54,227 nt of DNA, taken from NCBI GenBank assembly GCA_016779565.1, contig JADHNJ010000014.1:1-54227 (forward strand), written 5' to 3'. Source of the DNA: Pseudomonadales bacterium (lineage in GTDB: Bacteria; Pseudomonadota; Gammaproteobacteria; Pseudomonadales; Azotimanducaceae). Below the pieces are notes generated by a model that worked only from the letters and a program-made list of their open reading frames with translations, did no database searches and was not told the origin of the DNA. Position numbers and translations under genes: made by a program. Positions 17,178 to 26,020 of the stretch are shown here, piece after piece (the first letter of the stretch is position 1; every line of letters starts with the position of its first letter).

Positions 17178-18137
17178 TCAGCTGCTTCCGGGTATGATTT
17201 CAGCACCTTGTGTGCGACTACTCGTGTCTTTGAGTCGTGCTGGAAAGCCTTCAGCGCGCAGTGTTGTCCCGGCGGCATCCTCTAAGCGTTTCACGATCAT
17301 CGATGACCAGGCTCGCGGACCAAACTGCTTAACCCCGTCTTCAAATATGCGCTGCAGTAGAGGTGAAATTTCTAAGGGAATCAACTGTTGATCGGCAATG
17401 CTCTGGAATAACCCTAAGTCTTTCAACACTAAATCGAGGGTGAAATTAATGTCATAACTGCCGTTTAAGATGACTTGACTTTCAGTTTCGTGAACGAACG
17501 AATTACCTGATGAGATTCGGATAGCCTCATAAGCCAGCCCCAAATCTAGACCCGACTTCGACGCGACCGTCAGGGCCTCGCCGACTGAGACGAGATTGGC
17601 AAAAGCCAGATAATTGGTGATGACTTTTAATATTGAAGCCGACCCAAGATCACCTGTGTGCAAAATGTCCTTACCCATTGCCTTAAGCAGAGGCAGCCCA
17701 CGTTCGAAAGCCGATCTAGACCCGGCCGCTAGGATGGCTATGTTGCCAGTTTCTGCTCGATGACAACCCCCTGAAACTGGGGCTTCTAGGGTATCACCCC
17801 CTCGCGCTCGTATCTGTTCGTGCAATCGTTTGATTTCGTCACCATCGGTGGTCGACATTTCTATCCAGATTTTGTTTTCGCTGAACCCAGCTAAAACCCC
17901 TGCTTCACCTTCCATCACCTCTGCAGAAATCGCTGGTGACGGCAAACAGGTGATGACAAAATCTGCCCACGCTGCCAACGTCTGAGCCGAGGCACCCCAT
18001 TGAGCTCCATTGGCTATCAAGGGTTGAGCTAAGGTCTCATCTAAGTCTCGAACCATCACCTCTATTCCCTCGGTCGCAACCAAGCTGCCCGCGAGATGGT
18101 GCCCGACATTGCCTAATCCAATAAATCCTGCTTTCAT
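17178..18137 (-). CDS. Beta-hydroxyacid dehydrogenase (3-hydroxyisobutyrate dehydrogenase family)
   Basis: A 319-residue NAD(P)-dependent dehydrogenase. The N-terminal motif is GFIGLGNVGHHLA, with VRDLD after strand 2. The substrate loop reads EAPVSGG, and the catalytic lysine lies in ILKVITNYL. The family oxidises small beta-hydroxyacids such as 3-hydroxyisobutyrate, tartronate semialdehyde or related compounds. The exact substrate is not readable. The tail is about 20-25 residues longer than usual. It converges with carnitine dehydrogenase, 21 bases apart, and diverges from a phosphodiesterase. Confidence 0.85.
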   Translation of the reverse strand: MKAGFIGLGNVGHHLAGSLVATEGIEVMVRDLDETLAQPLIANGAQWGASAQTLAAWADFVITCLPSPAISAEVMEGEAGVLAGFSENKIWIEMSTTDGDEIKRLHEQIRARGGDTLEAPVSGGCHRAETGNIAILAAGSRSAFERGLPLLKAMGKDILHTGDLGSASILKVITNYLAFANLVSVGEALTVASKSGLDLGLAYEAIRISSGNSFVHETESQVILNGSYDINFTLDLVLKDLGLFQSIADQQLIPLEISPLLQRIFEDGVKQFGPRAWSSMIVKRLEDAAGTTLRAEGFPARLKDTSSRTQGAEIIPGSS

Positions 18138-18282
18138 GAGCTCATCCTCTTTAGGTCGCTACTTCTTTATGCCGGCTTCATTAGACGCCAATTGTCAGCG
18201 GAATCCTACAGGCAAGCGCGGCGTGAACAGCTTCTTTCTGGATTTATTCAATCTCACACGAAAGCTCATTCTGGTAATCGCT

Positions 18283-19230
18283 ATGACCTACACCACAAAA
18301 CTTCCTGCCGATAACACGCTCCTAACGCCTAAAGTTCTTGTGATCCTACTCGATGGCATTCCTGCAGACAGTCTTGAGGCAACCTCTACGCCGAACATAG
18401 ATCGTATCACCGCAAAAGGCCGATATATGAGAGCCTATGTCGGCGGTGACCCCGGCACAGAATCCGAAAGCCCGACCATATCGGCCGTTGGCTATCAATC
18501 GATGCTAACGGGTACTTGGGCCAATATTCATCATGTCTATGATAATAATGTTGATTCACCAAATTATGAGGCTTGGGATTTTTTCCGCATTGCTAAGACC
18601 CAGCGGCCGGATCTGAGCACAGCGATTTACTCGACCTGGGAAGATAACCGAACAAAATTAATTGGTGATGGCCTTGACGCCGCGGGTGGGCACAAAATCG
18701 ACTACGCCGTCGATGGCTTGGAACACATGCAAGATCAGTTTCCCCATGATAGGGCCGCTAATTATATTAAAGCTATTGATGCAGAGGTCACGGCCAGAGC
18801 CATCGCGCACCTCGGTTCGGTCGGTCCGGACCTATCTTGGCTCTATTTGCAATATACCGATGACGTCGGTCACCGGTATGGAGATAGTCCCGAAATGACG
18901 AGCGCCATAAAGCTAATGGACGACCTAATGGGTGACGTTTCAGCCGCTATTAGCGAGCGCCAAGAAAACCACCCCGAGGATTGGCTGATTTTAATCACGA
19001 CAGACCATGGGCGAGACGCCCTGACTGGGAAAGACCATGGTGGTCAAACCATTCGCGAGCGCACAACCTGGATTGCAACAAATCATCCTAATGTCATCGC
19101 TGAAGCAGAGGAGACTCCGGCGATTGTAGATTTGCTGCCTACCCTGTTAGATCACTTAAACCTGCATCCACCACAACCCATCGCCGACCAACTGGCAGGA
19201 CGATCACTGCTTAAGGCAGCCCCGCCCTGA
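18283..19230 (+). CDS. Alkaline-phosphatase-superfamily phosphodiesterase (NPP-like)
   Basis: A protein of about 315 residues with the two-metal core of nucleotide pyrophosphatase/phosphodiesterases. The first metal aspartate is D24 (ILLDGIP), a threonine or serine nucleophile lies in SPTISAVG (about 63-67) with MLTG after it, then YTDDVGHRYG and TDHGRDALTGKDHGG provide the remaining ligands. No signal peptide is seen from this start, so it is probably cytoplasmic. An upstream extension in frame (from 18109) is hydrophobic in part but overlaps the divergent gene and looks non-coding. It precedes genes for a PhyH oxygenase and a nucleoside hydrolase. Cleavage of a nucleotide diester or phospho-ester is the likely chemistry. 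Confidence 0.82.
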   Translation: MTYTTKLPADNTLLTPKVLVILLDGIPADSLEATSTPNIDRITAKGRYMRAYVGGDPGTESESPTISAVGYQSMLTGTWANIHHVYDNNVDSPNYEAWDFFRIAKTQRPDLSTAIYSTWEDNRTKLIGDGLDAAGGHKIDYAVDGLEHMQDQFPHDRAANYIKAIDAEVTARAIAHLGSVGPDLSWLYLQYTDDVGHRYGDSPEMTSAIKLMDDLMGDVSAAISERQENHPEDWLILITTDHGRDALTGKDHGGQTIRERTTWIATNHPNVIAEAEETPAIVDLLPTLLDHLNLHPPQPIADQLAGRSLLKAAPP

Positions 19231-19351
19231 GGCCCGTCTGGAGACCAGCCTACCCGAACGCCGAATAGCGAGGGCCAAGCCAATGCCAAGCCGAAGAAAA
19301 GCCGACGCAGAGCTTCTATGTGATCCTGGTCTGGCTGAGGTAACCGCGGAA

Positions 19352-20263
19352 CTATATCGCGATGCGTCTGGGCACATCGGGTTTTTCGAGAATGACCGGC
19401 GCATCAACTGGCGGCGCTTGATGGGCGCTTAGACAAAGCCGGGTTAACTCCTCACGAACGGAAGGTGCTAATTGGGCGGCCATGTTTGAGGCACCAAAGT
19501 GCTTCATACCTGGTTTCTTATCTACCATTGGCCTGACCCAACTCGGGCAGACAGCATTTAGGATTGCCAATCGATCTTGGCCACTGATATTCAGCTCTGG
19601 GCTCGCGCGATGCCACATCCGAGAATCGTAAATCAACGCTGAACCTGCTGGAGCTAGCATTTGAGCAACGTTTTCGTGGGGTGCCACCCCCATTTTGGTA
19701 CCACCCTCATTCATAGCCTTCGGTGGATAGCGTTTAAGCCGATGTGAATTTGGTACAAACTGCGTGCCGGCATTATCTGCACGAAAGTCATCAATACAGA
19801 TATTAAATTGGACGCCATAAACCGCGTCATCTGCCCACCTATCTTCAGGATAAACATCAGGGTGATAGGGATAATCGCTGTGCCAGCCAGATTCTGGATG
19901 CTCGCCAATCAAGTCTTTCGCCGGCCTCAGCACGGTCATTGCCGGCTGATGACAAAAATGAATCGCTTCTGTCTCCATGTAGGCTCGAATGAGCGCCAAG
20001 GCCACCGGATGGGTCACGGCACGGCAGATATCTGCGCTCCATGCAATGCCATTGGGGACACCAAAGCGATCGTCGAATGCTGGCGGCGCTGGATCGAGCA
20101 ATGCAATCTGAGCATAGGTCGCTTGCCGTATGTTTTTGAGCGCGGCTTCCGAAACAACGTGATCCAAAACGGTAAATCCATGCTCACGTAACGCTTGCAA
20201 ATAAAACTCTAAGGGCTTTTCTGGCGCTGTCACCTCTTCTGGGGACGGGTTTTCATCATTCAT
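19352..20263 (-). CDS. PhyH-family Fe(II)/2-oxoglutarate dioxygenase
   Basis: A 303-residue phytanoyl-CoA-dioxygenase-like protein. The start EHGFTVLDHVVSEAAL is typical. Iron ligands are in WHSDYPYHPD (H and D) and MWHRASPE (distal H), with FVPNSHR between. An R some ten residues after the last histidine can hold 2-oxoglutarate. Bacterial members hydroxylate many small substrates, so none can be named. It diverges from the nucleoside hydrolase over about 265 bases and converges with the phosphodiesterase. Confidence 0.85.
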   Translation of the reverse strand: MNDENPSPEEVTAPEKPLEFYLQALREHGFTVLDHVVSEAALKNIRQATYAQIALLDPAPPAFDDRFGVPNGIAWSADICRAVTHPVALALIRAYMETEAIHFCHQPAMTVLRPAKDLIGEHPESGWHSDYPYHPDVYPEDRWADDAVYGVQFNICIDDFRADNAGTQFVPNSHRLKRYPPKAMNEGGTKMGVAPHENVAQMLAPAGSALIYDSRMWHRASPELNISGQDRLAILNAVCPSWVRPMVDKKPGMKHFGASNMAAQLAPSVREELTRLCLSAHQAPPVDAPVILEKPDVPRRIAI

Positions 20264-20529
20264 TGTTTTACCTTTTGTTGCTCTACCAGCTTTGTTAATG
20301 AGGACCCAGTTTTTTTGAGTCGATATTAACGTGAGCTCGATGCCTCTTTAAATCTTAACGCGTCTTGGGGCTGCTGCGGAGTCCCTACCAGGCGAATCGC
20401 GTCATTCACCCGCTTTGTTCTATTGATGGGCGATAACAGCAAACATCCGACACCTTAATCTACCCGGTTAATTTGCCTGTCGGTTTCTTCCCTGTCAGTA
20501 TTCGACAAGTTCAACTTAGACTAAATCTT

Positions 20530-21429
20530 ATGGCTATCAGCGTCATTTTAGATACCGATATTGGCTTTGACGTCGACGATGTATGGGCAATGGCTTTTTT
20601 GCTCAAATGCCCCGAGCTCAATATCAAGCTCATCACCACGACAACCGGAGACACCATTTATCGAGCGAGATTGGTTGCTAAATTGCTTGAGATTGCCGGC
20701 CGCACCGATATCCCAATCGGCATCGGCATTCCCCTTGATCACAATGCGCTCACCCACGCCGCATGGCTTGGCGACTATGCCCTGAGCGATTACCAAGGTC
20801 ACGTCTTCTTAGATGGCGTTGGCGCAATCTGTGACACCATCGAAGCCTCACCGACACCCGTAAAAGTCATTGGAATTGGTCCCTTACCCAATATCGCGGC
20901 TGCACTGTATCGACAACCTAGCATCACCGATAAGGCAGACTTTATTGGTATGCATGGCAGTTTACGGCGAGGTTACTTGGGCGCGCCTAAGCCCATGAGA
21001 GAATTTAACGTCAAGCAGCATGCGCTCGCCTGCAAAGCTGTCTTTGAGGCGCCTTGGCACAAGACCATAACGCCGCTGGATACATGCGGCACTGTCATGT
21101 TAGCGGGTGACCGCTTCCAGCGAGTGGCTGCCAGTAAAGATCCGTTAACCCAGGCGGTTATCGCCAATCATCTGGGTTGGGCTAAAGCAGTTGCAGACTG
21201 GCCATTGCTGAAAACCCTCGATCCAACAAAACAGAGCTCTATTCTCTATGATATTGTTGCGATCTATTTAGCGTTTAGTCAGCAGTTTTTAACGATGGAA
21301 ACGCTACCCATCACGATCACGGAGGATGGCAAGTCCATGATTGACAATGCCGGTGATGCCGTTGCCTGCGCCACCGACTGGCAGAATCAAAATGCCTTTC
21401 TCGATTTTGTCGCTGAGAGGCTCGCTTGA
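20530..21429 (+). CDS. Nucleoside hydrolase (IunH family)
   Basis: A 299-residue N-ribohydrolase that should split a ribonucleoside or a similar N-glycoside into base and sugar. The calcium-binding, catalytic motif is DTDIGFDVDD at residues 8-17. Further family elements are LITTTTGDT, VIGIGPLPNIAAAL and EFNVKQHALACK. In well-studied members the second element reads GNP and the third EFN-x-x-x-DP, so some base-pocket residues differ. I chose the ATG immediately before AISVILDTD; the in-frame TTG at 20473 would add 19 unlikely residues. No clear ribosome site precedes it. Confidence 0.85.
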   Translation: MAISVILDTDIGFDVDDVWAMAFLLKCPELNIKLITTTTGDTIYRARLVAKLLEIAGRTDIPIGIGIPLDHNALTHAAWLGDYALSDYQGHVFLDGVGAICDTIEASPTPVKVIGIGPLPNIAAALYRQPSITDKADFIGMHGSLRRGYLGAPKPMREFNVKQHALACKAVFEAPWHKTITPLDTCGTVMLAGDRFQRVAASKDPLTQAVIANHLGWAKAVADWPLLKTLDPTKQSSILYDIVAIYLAFSQQFLTMETLPITITEDGKSMIDNAGDAVACATDWQNQNAFLDFVAERLA

Positions 21430-21943
21430 CCCAGGCCAATTGTGCAACTCAGCTAGCCAATCATCACGAGGCAATGACGCTGAGTTGTCATCAATCGCGG
21501 CAGATATCGAAGCCCAGATGTGCCCAGATACAGGCTGCCACTGCTGTCAGGAGGGGCTTAACCGAAGGCCTGGTCGTTCATGAACGTCCCCATTCGAACA
21601 GCTGGGTCCCACCGTTGGCCCAGAAATTTTTAGATACCGCGAGCGCTGCGCCAAAAACACGGATCCTTCATGAAGTAACCGTGAGCCAAGTACGTGAGAG
21701 TTTTAGCGCCTCGCTGTTTTTCCGCGCTGAAGCGTTAACCGCTTGGGTAGCTCAACGACCTATGTTTCGTGACTTTTGGTCAGGACAGAGCCCAGTGCAA
21801 GAAGGACCAGTGCGGTCGCGCCAGAAGCTGAGGTTTACCTTGAGCGTCGCCTTTCCTGACCAAACGCGCAGAAACCCGGTGCCCTTCTGCGACGGCTGAT
21901 CAGCACATGCACCCTTCAGCAATGAATTAAGGATACCTCTTTC
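21430..21943. other. 514-base stretch without a convincing gene
   Basis: A TTG-start frame (21426-21899, 157 codons) overlaps the stop of the nucleoside hydrolase and stays open, but its product lacks any recognisable motif, signal or sensible composition. It may be a decayed gene or untranslated DNA. The 3' end should carry the promoter of the exported protein at 21944. Confidence 0.35.
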
Positions 21944-22465
21944 ATGTTTAGGCCTAATCTATCTGCGAGCCTTATGGCTCTCGTTTTCTTGATTTTTGAT
22001 TTCTCAAAGGCTGCATTCGCCAATAATGCTGGTGAGGCAGATCCCTGTATTTCCACAGATGCAACCCTAGGGGATTCAGCCTTTTGGGCTGTGCGAGCCG
22101 TTGAGCAGTTTGCCAGCCAAGACTCTGAAGCCGCAGTGGCAACCGTTGATGCTTGCTTTGATCGCTGGGGACCAGAAGCGGGCCACCAACAAAAGCGAAT
22201 GCATGATGCCGGTAAGCGCTGTCCCAAGACTGGTCGTGTCTCCGCTAAGGCGCGCGCAAAAATAGAGGCCAACTACCTCATCAATGATGTTGCCCTCGCG
22301 CTTTGGGCCAAAGCCCGCGCCCTCGATGAACTTGGTCGCAAAGACGAAGTGATCGGGGCGTACAGCCAATGCGTTTACATGACTTGCGGCCGAGCCTGGG
22401 ATCCTAAGGGTTGGTTCTGGAGCCCCGCGGAAGACTGCGCCGAGCATGTAAAAAAATTACTCTAA
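21944..22465 (+). CDS. Exported cysteine-rich, TPR-like protein of unknown function
   Basis: A 173-residue protein with a signal peptide (LSASLMALVFLIFDFSKAAFANN). The mature part has about seven cysteines (DPCIST, DACFDRW, KRCPK, QCVYMTCG, EDCAEH), suggesting disulfides in the periplasm. The segment LWAKARALDELGRKDEVIGAYSQC has the helix pair of a tetratricopeptide-like repeat, and the end is aromatic (KGWFWSP). AAGGA lies about 13 nt before the ATG. No function recognised. It is alone between two stretches lacking genes. Confidence 0.72.
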   Translation: MFRPNLSASLMALVFLIFDFSKAAFANNAGEADPCISTDATLGDSAFWAVRAVEQFASQDSEAAVATVDACFDRWGPEAGHQQKRMHDAGKRCPKTGRVSAKARAKIEANYLINDVALALWAKARALDELGRKDEVIGAYSQCVYMTCGRAWDPKGWFWSPAEDCAEHVKKLL

Positions 22466-22785
22466 GACCGGGGTAAATACAGTGCCGCAATCGTGAGATT
22501 TCCGCCCAACTCAACAAAGCTCATCCTGTTTGAAGCCATAAACAGACTCGATAAGCTGACGACAAAATACCGGATTAGCTGAATCTACGCCCAACGGACC
22601 ACGGATGTCTTGGTGTGACCGTGCGACCTAGTCGGTAAACGGTTATTGAATCCTCGATTGTGCAACCATTAAACCTTCGACCGAGCAATCAGTTGCTCGC
22701 ACACGCCGTCTGCTATCTTTCAACTCGCATTAGCTACATTAACGTCCGAATTCGGCTTGACTTTAAACACAACGCAGAAGGGTAT
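22466..22785. other. Intergenic region upstream of the cupin gene
   Basis: About 320 bases with no supported gene. The cupin frame is open for 42 codons upstream from 22660, but that part lacks cupin features. I see no clear promoter or terminator. Confidence 0.35.
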
Positions 22786-23253
22786 ATGTTGACACCGTCA
22801 ACTCCTTATCAGGTACACAGCATGGCATTACAAGACATTACTCCTATCAATAATCAGCTGGCCGATATTATTGTGCGATCAGATGCGCCCTGGATCGAAA
22901 CAGAGCCGGGTCAGGCATGGACAAAAGTGCTTTGGACCGGCGCCGAAAGTGGTGGCTGGGCAGCACTTTTTCGCTGGAACAAAGGCTACACAGCGTCGCC
23001 TCATAAGCATCTTTCAGATGCGCATACCTTCGTGATCAAAGGCAAGCTGCAAGTCAGAGATGGCATTTTGAATGCCGGCGACTACGACTACGAACCCAAC
23101 GGCGTGCTCCATGGCGCGACAGTTGCACTTGAAGATACTGAGTATCTTTTTATCTGTAACGGCCCAGTCATCTTCTTCGATGACGACGGCCTCACGCGTT
23201 ATTTGAGCTGGGAAGAAATGGCGAAAATGCAGGCCGCAACACCCCCGGCTTAG
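22786..23253 (+). CDS. Cupin-domain protein
   Basis: A 155-residue single-domain cupin. The first motif is visible as ASPHKHLSDAHTFVIKGKLQV and the second as GDYDYEPNGVLHGATV, giving three histidines able to hold a metal. The overall pattern resembles the acetylacetone-cleaving dioxygenase / ChrR-type cupins. Enzyme or metal-sensing function cannot be decided. Two starts are possible: this ATG, with AGAAGGG just upstream, and 22822 (MALQD), with AGG about 9 nt upstream. A further in-frame extension to 22660 is unlikely. Confidence 0.75.
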   Translation: MLTPSTPYQVHSMALQDITPINNQLADIIVRSDAPWIETEPGQAWTKVLWTGAESGGWAALFRWNKGYTASPHKHLSDAHTFVIKGKLQVRDGILNAGDYDYEPNGVLHGATVALEDTEYLFICNGPVIFFDDDGLTRYLSWEEMAKMQAATPPA

Positions 23254-23694
23254 TCTGAATACTTGGTAGACTACCCTACTCGGATCGGAGCCTAACAATA
23301 CCATCCGCTGGTCAATAATGAACCTTCGCGCGTGACCCATCGTCGCCAAAAAAATTAAACGGACGATTTGTGAATACGTGGGCACAAGCCCTGCCCAGGG
23401 CTCATTAGACTAGACTTTACATTGGCGCATTTCGCGGACGGTTCTTGGGCTTAAGAGCGCACTCTGGCGCCAGATAGATCAGGCACTGCATGCTTTGCCG
23501 AAGCTAACTAAAAACCCAACCCCAAGGGTTTATGCCTGAATCGCCGCGTTTTGTTTAATCACCGCTGCGAAATAATCGGCTTTAATCACCTTGCTTTAAT
23601 CACCTTGGCTTAATCATCGGATTAAAAGGCTTGTAGGCTGCGCCTTGGCAGACAAGCAATGATAATCACCTTGTCAGGATGCGCAAATTAAACC
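23254..23694. other. Gene-free stretch with degenerate TTTAATCACC repeats
   Basis: About 440 bases between the convergent cupin and PhyH genes. No gene is seen. Its middle holds a run of related short repeats, listed separately. Confidence 0.5.
23551..23672. repeat. Short direct repeats around TTTAATCACCTTG
   Basis: The 14-mer CTTTAATCACCTTG occurs twice in tandem (23580-23593 and 23594-23607). A degenerate third copy follows (GCTTAATCATCGG from 23608). TTTAATCACC also occurs near 23554, and ATAATCACCTTG near 23662. They lie 3' of both neighbouring genes, so an operator role is not obvious. Confidence 0.6.
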
Positions 23695-24549
23695 CTAGCC
23701 ATCATAAAACCCAGGACTATGCAACCCAACCAAGGTTCGCAACCGCGAGTTATCTTTGCCATCGAGATCTGACAGTATCGAATCACTCAACTGATGGCTG
23801 ATATCACTTGTTTTAAGCCGTTGCTGAATGTCTCGACGGGCATAGTGCACCTGCAAAAAATACCGACCGCGATCGTTTGCGCCTGTAGGCATTCTTCGGT
23901 GCCAAACATCAGACACAAATAACAAAACATCGCCAACCTCACCCGTTAAGGGAACTGCGCCTTGGCCTTGATAAGTGAGGTTTGCATCCAACGCCTGGCG
24001 GTAAGGCGGAGGTCGCCCAGACAGGTGACTGCCCGGAATAAACCCCGTGGGACCATCGTTCAGCGCACAATCTTGCAACAGGATATGGCAACCGATCGCA
24101 AACACAGGGTGGGGAATCTCCGGCGGCCACAAAACATCCGCCGGCAAGGGGATGTGAGGACCGCCATCTACATGCCAGGGCTGAGCGCTATCATTCGGGT
24201 TGGGTGGATTTCGCCATGCCGTGTTGGCAATAACATGACAATCCTCTCCCAAAAGCGGCTCGATAGTACTAAGAATTGTCGAGTTGGCCACGGCTTTTAG
24301 GCATTGACTACTTCGATTCAACATTTCATATCGAAATTGCTGGTCCGCCTGTTGAGCGCGATGCTCACTTCGACGATCGGCCGGAAATACTGCAAACACC
24401 TCGTCAATGGCTTCCCGAAGCTGTGCAACAGCGTCCTCGTCAAAAACCCCTTTGACCACGCAAGCACCACTTGTCTCTAGGCGCCTTGTAGCATCGGATA
24501 CATCGCCCGATGCGTTATCCCAGAGATACCCATATTTACGCGTTAACAT
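23695..24549 (-). CDS. PhyH-family Fe(II)/2-oxoglutarate dioxygenase
   Basis: A 284-residue phytanoyl-CoA-dioxygenase-like enzyme. It begins with a TSGACVVKGVFDEDAV strand-helix unit, then WHVDGGPH (iron H and D), GPTGFIPGSH, and DVWHRRMPTG (distal H) with R in NDRGRYFLQVHY for 2-oxoglutarate. GGAGGG lies 6 nt before the chosen ATG; two in-frame ATGs just upstream are less well placed. It is one of four 2-oxoglutarate oxygenases in the window. Its substrate is unknown. The NTF2-like gene lies about 90 bases upstream on the same strand and may be co-transcribed. Confidence 0.85.
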   Translation of the reverse strand: MLTRKYGYLWDNASGDVSDATRRLETSGACVVKGVFDEDAVAQLREAIDEVFAVFPADRRSEHRAQQADQQFRYEMLNRSSQCLKAVANSTILSTIEPLLGEDCHVIANTAWRNPPNPNDSAQPWHVDGGPHIPLPADVLWPPEIPHPVFAIGCHILLQDCALNDGPTGFIPGSHLSGRPPPYRQALDANLTYQGQGAVPLTGEVGDVLLFVSDVWHRRMPTGANDRGRYFLQVHYARRDIQQRLKTSDISHQLSDSILSDLDGKDNSRLRTLVGLHSPGFYDG

Positions 24550-24636
24550 CTGCATCCCTCCATACAAAAACTAGCTTGCAGGCATTCCAAGTCTGGATGA
24601 CGATCGATGCAGGCGCTGCCTCGCCTGCCTAAAGCC

Positions 24637-24993
24637 TCAAGCGGAACTTGGTGGATTCATATAGTCTTTGTAGTAAGTTAAAAGACCCTCTTCAACCCGA
24701 TAAAGACCGCATCCTTCGATGGTGCCTGTCGGCGTCTCAGCAAGCCACTGAGCCCAGGCCGTATCACCGCCTCCGGCAATCTCAATAGCTTTAAAAGTGG
24801 TTTGTCTCGACTGCATTTCAATATTCATTTTTGCCATAAATTCGGCAATTGCGGCTCGACCCTCAAAGACGCCAAACACAGGATCGACCAAAACAGCCGT
24901 TTCTGCAAAGAGCTTCACGACCTGAGTGTAGTCCCCATCATTTTGAATCTGCCAAAACAGTTCTATGGTTTCTTGCGCGCTTCTGTGGGACAT
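24637..24993 (-). CDS. NTF2-like (SnoaL-type) protein
   Basis: A 118-residue protein of the cone-shaped NTF2-like fold. It has two N-terminal helices (SAQETIELFWQIQNDGDYTQVVKLFAETAVLVDP), the GRAAIAEFMAKM helix, and beta strands ending in YRVEEGLLTYYKDYMNP. Members act as small isomerases, hydrolases or polyketide cyclases, or only bind ligands. The catalytic residues cannot be assigned. It probably forms an operon with the PhyH-type oxygenase downstream. Confidence 0.82.
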   Translation of the reverse strand: MSHRSAQETIELFWQIQNDGDYTQVVKLFAETAVLVDPVFGVFEGRAAIAEFMAKMNIEMQSRQTTFKAIEIAGGGDTAWAQWLAETPTGTIEGCGLYRVEEGLLTYYKDYMNPPSSA

Positions 24994-25212
24994 CTATTCA
25001 CCCTCCGTTGCCATCTGGTTTTGTTAGGATTTTGACCCTAACAGAGGTCAGCAAACTTCAGCAACCAGCATTCCTTGGTTATCTTTTGGATTTTTAAATA
25101 CTTCTCAAATCTTGGCACGAGTGAGTTTTTGAGCGAGACGGAGTTTTACCCCAGCGTCAATTGCGCTATGGTTCGAGTTCGCACAATTGCCTAATAAGAA
25201 AGGATTTGACCC

Positions 25213-25974
25213 ATGAGTGAAGAACAAGCCGTCCTAGTCGAACGCCGTGATCGCGTGATGATCATTACCTTAAATCGTCCGGATGCGATGAACGCGATCA
25301 ATGGCGCTCTGTCCAATGGGCTGTGGAACGCGATAAAAGAACTTGATGAAGATGACGGCCTTACCGCAGGCGTTATTACGGGCAATGGCCGTGCCTTCTG
25401 CGCCGGCATGGACCTTAAGGCTTTCGCACGTGGTGAAGACATTGGTCCACTCAACGAATTTGTTCGCACGGGTGCCAAAAAACCTCTCATTGGCGCGATC
25501 AATGGTTTTGCGCTCGCCGGCGGCTGTGAAGTTGCTTTGACCTGCGACTTATTGGTTGCTTCTACGGCAGCTAAAATTGGTATTCGAGAGGTAAAAGTTG
25601 GCTTGTTCGCAGCGGCAGGTGGTGTCTTTCGTTTGCCCGCTCGGGTTGGCTACGCAAAGGCGATGGAAATGGCCTTAACGGGCGAGCCTATTACCGCGGA
25701 AGAAGCGATGGCCGCTGGTATGCTCAGTGGCTTAACGGCGCCCGAAGATCTACTTGAAGCTGCTGTTACCTTAGCAGAGCGCATTGCCGAAAACGCGCCA
25801 CTTGCTGTTGCTGCGTCAAAAGCCCTGGTCCGCGCGGCTGCCCAAGGCGTCGAGGAAGATAAACTCTGGGAAATGCAGGTGCCACTCCAAAAAACCGTGT
25901 TCAGTTCAAATGACGCTAAAGAGGGCCCACTTGCTTTTGCGGAGAAACGCGCGCCGAATTGGACGGGCACTTAA
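25213..25974 (+). CDS. Enoyl-CoA hydratase/isomerase (crotonase family)
   Basis: A 253-residue crotonase. It has the first oxyanion segment GRAFCAGMDLKAF and the second GFALAGGCEVALTCDLLVAS, and an acidic residue at IREVKVGL, where one catalytic glutamate of hydratases sits. The second glutamate position is occupied by AAAGGVFRLP. With one of the two glutamates missing, simple hydratase activity is less sure; CoA-dehydratase, isomerase or lyase activity is possible. AAAGGA precedes the ATG. The flavoprotein at 26021 starts 46 bases after its stop, so the two may share a transcript. Confidence 0.88.
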   Translation: MSEEQAVLVERRDRVMIITLNRPDAMNAINGALSNGLWNAIKELDEDDGLTAGVITGNGRAFCAGMDLKAFARGEDIGPLNEFVRTGAKKPLIGAINGFALAGGCEVALTCDLLVASTAAKIGIREVKVGLFAAAGGVFRLPARVGYAKAMEMALTGEPITAEEAMAAGMLSGLTAPEDLLEAAVTLAERIAENAPLAVAASKALVRAAAQGVEEDKLWEMQVPLQKTVFSSNDAKEGPLAFAEKRAPNWTGT

Positions 25975-26020
25975 AATTTTTACTCGGTAAGAATGGTTAG
26001 CGACCAAGCAATCCACAACC

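Noticed and set aside
18109..18282. N-terminal extension of the phosphodiesterase
   Set aside because: It overlaps the divergent dehydrogenase gene, and the family core starts just after the ATG at 18283.
21426..21899. 157-codon TTG-start frame after the nucleoside hydrolase
   Set aside because: It has no ribosome site, no recognisable feature and unnatural composition.
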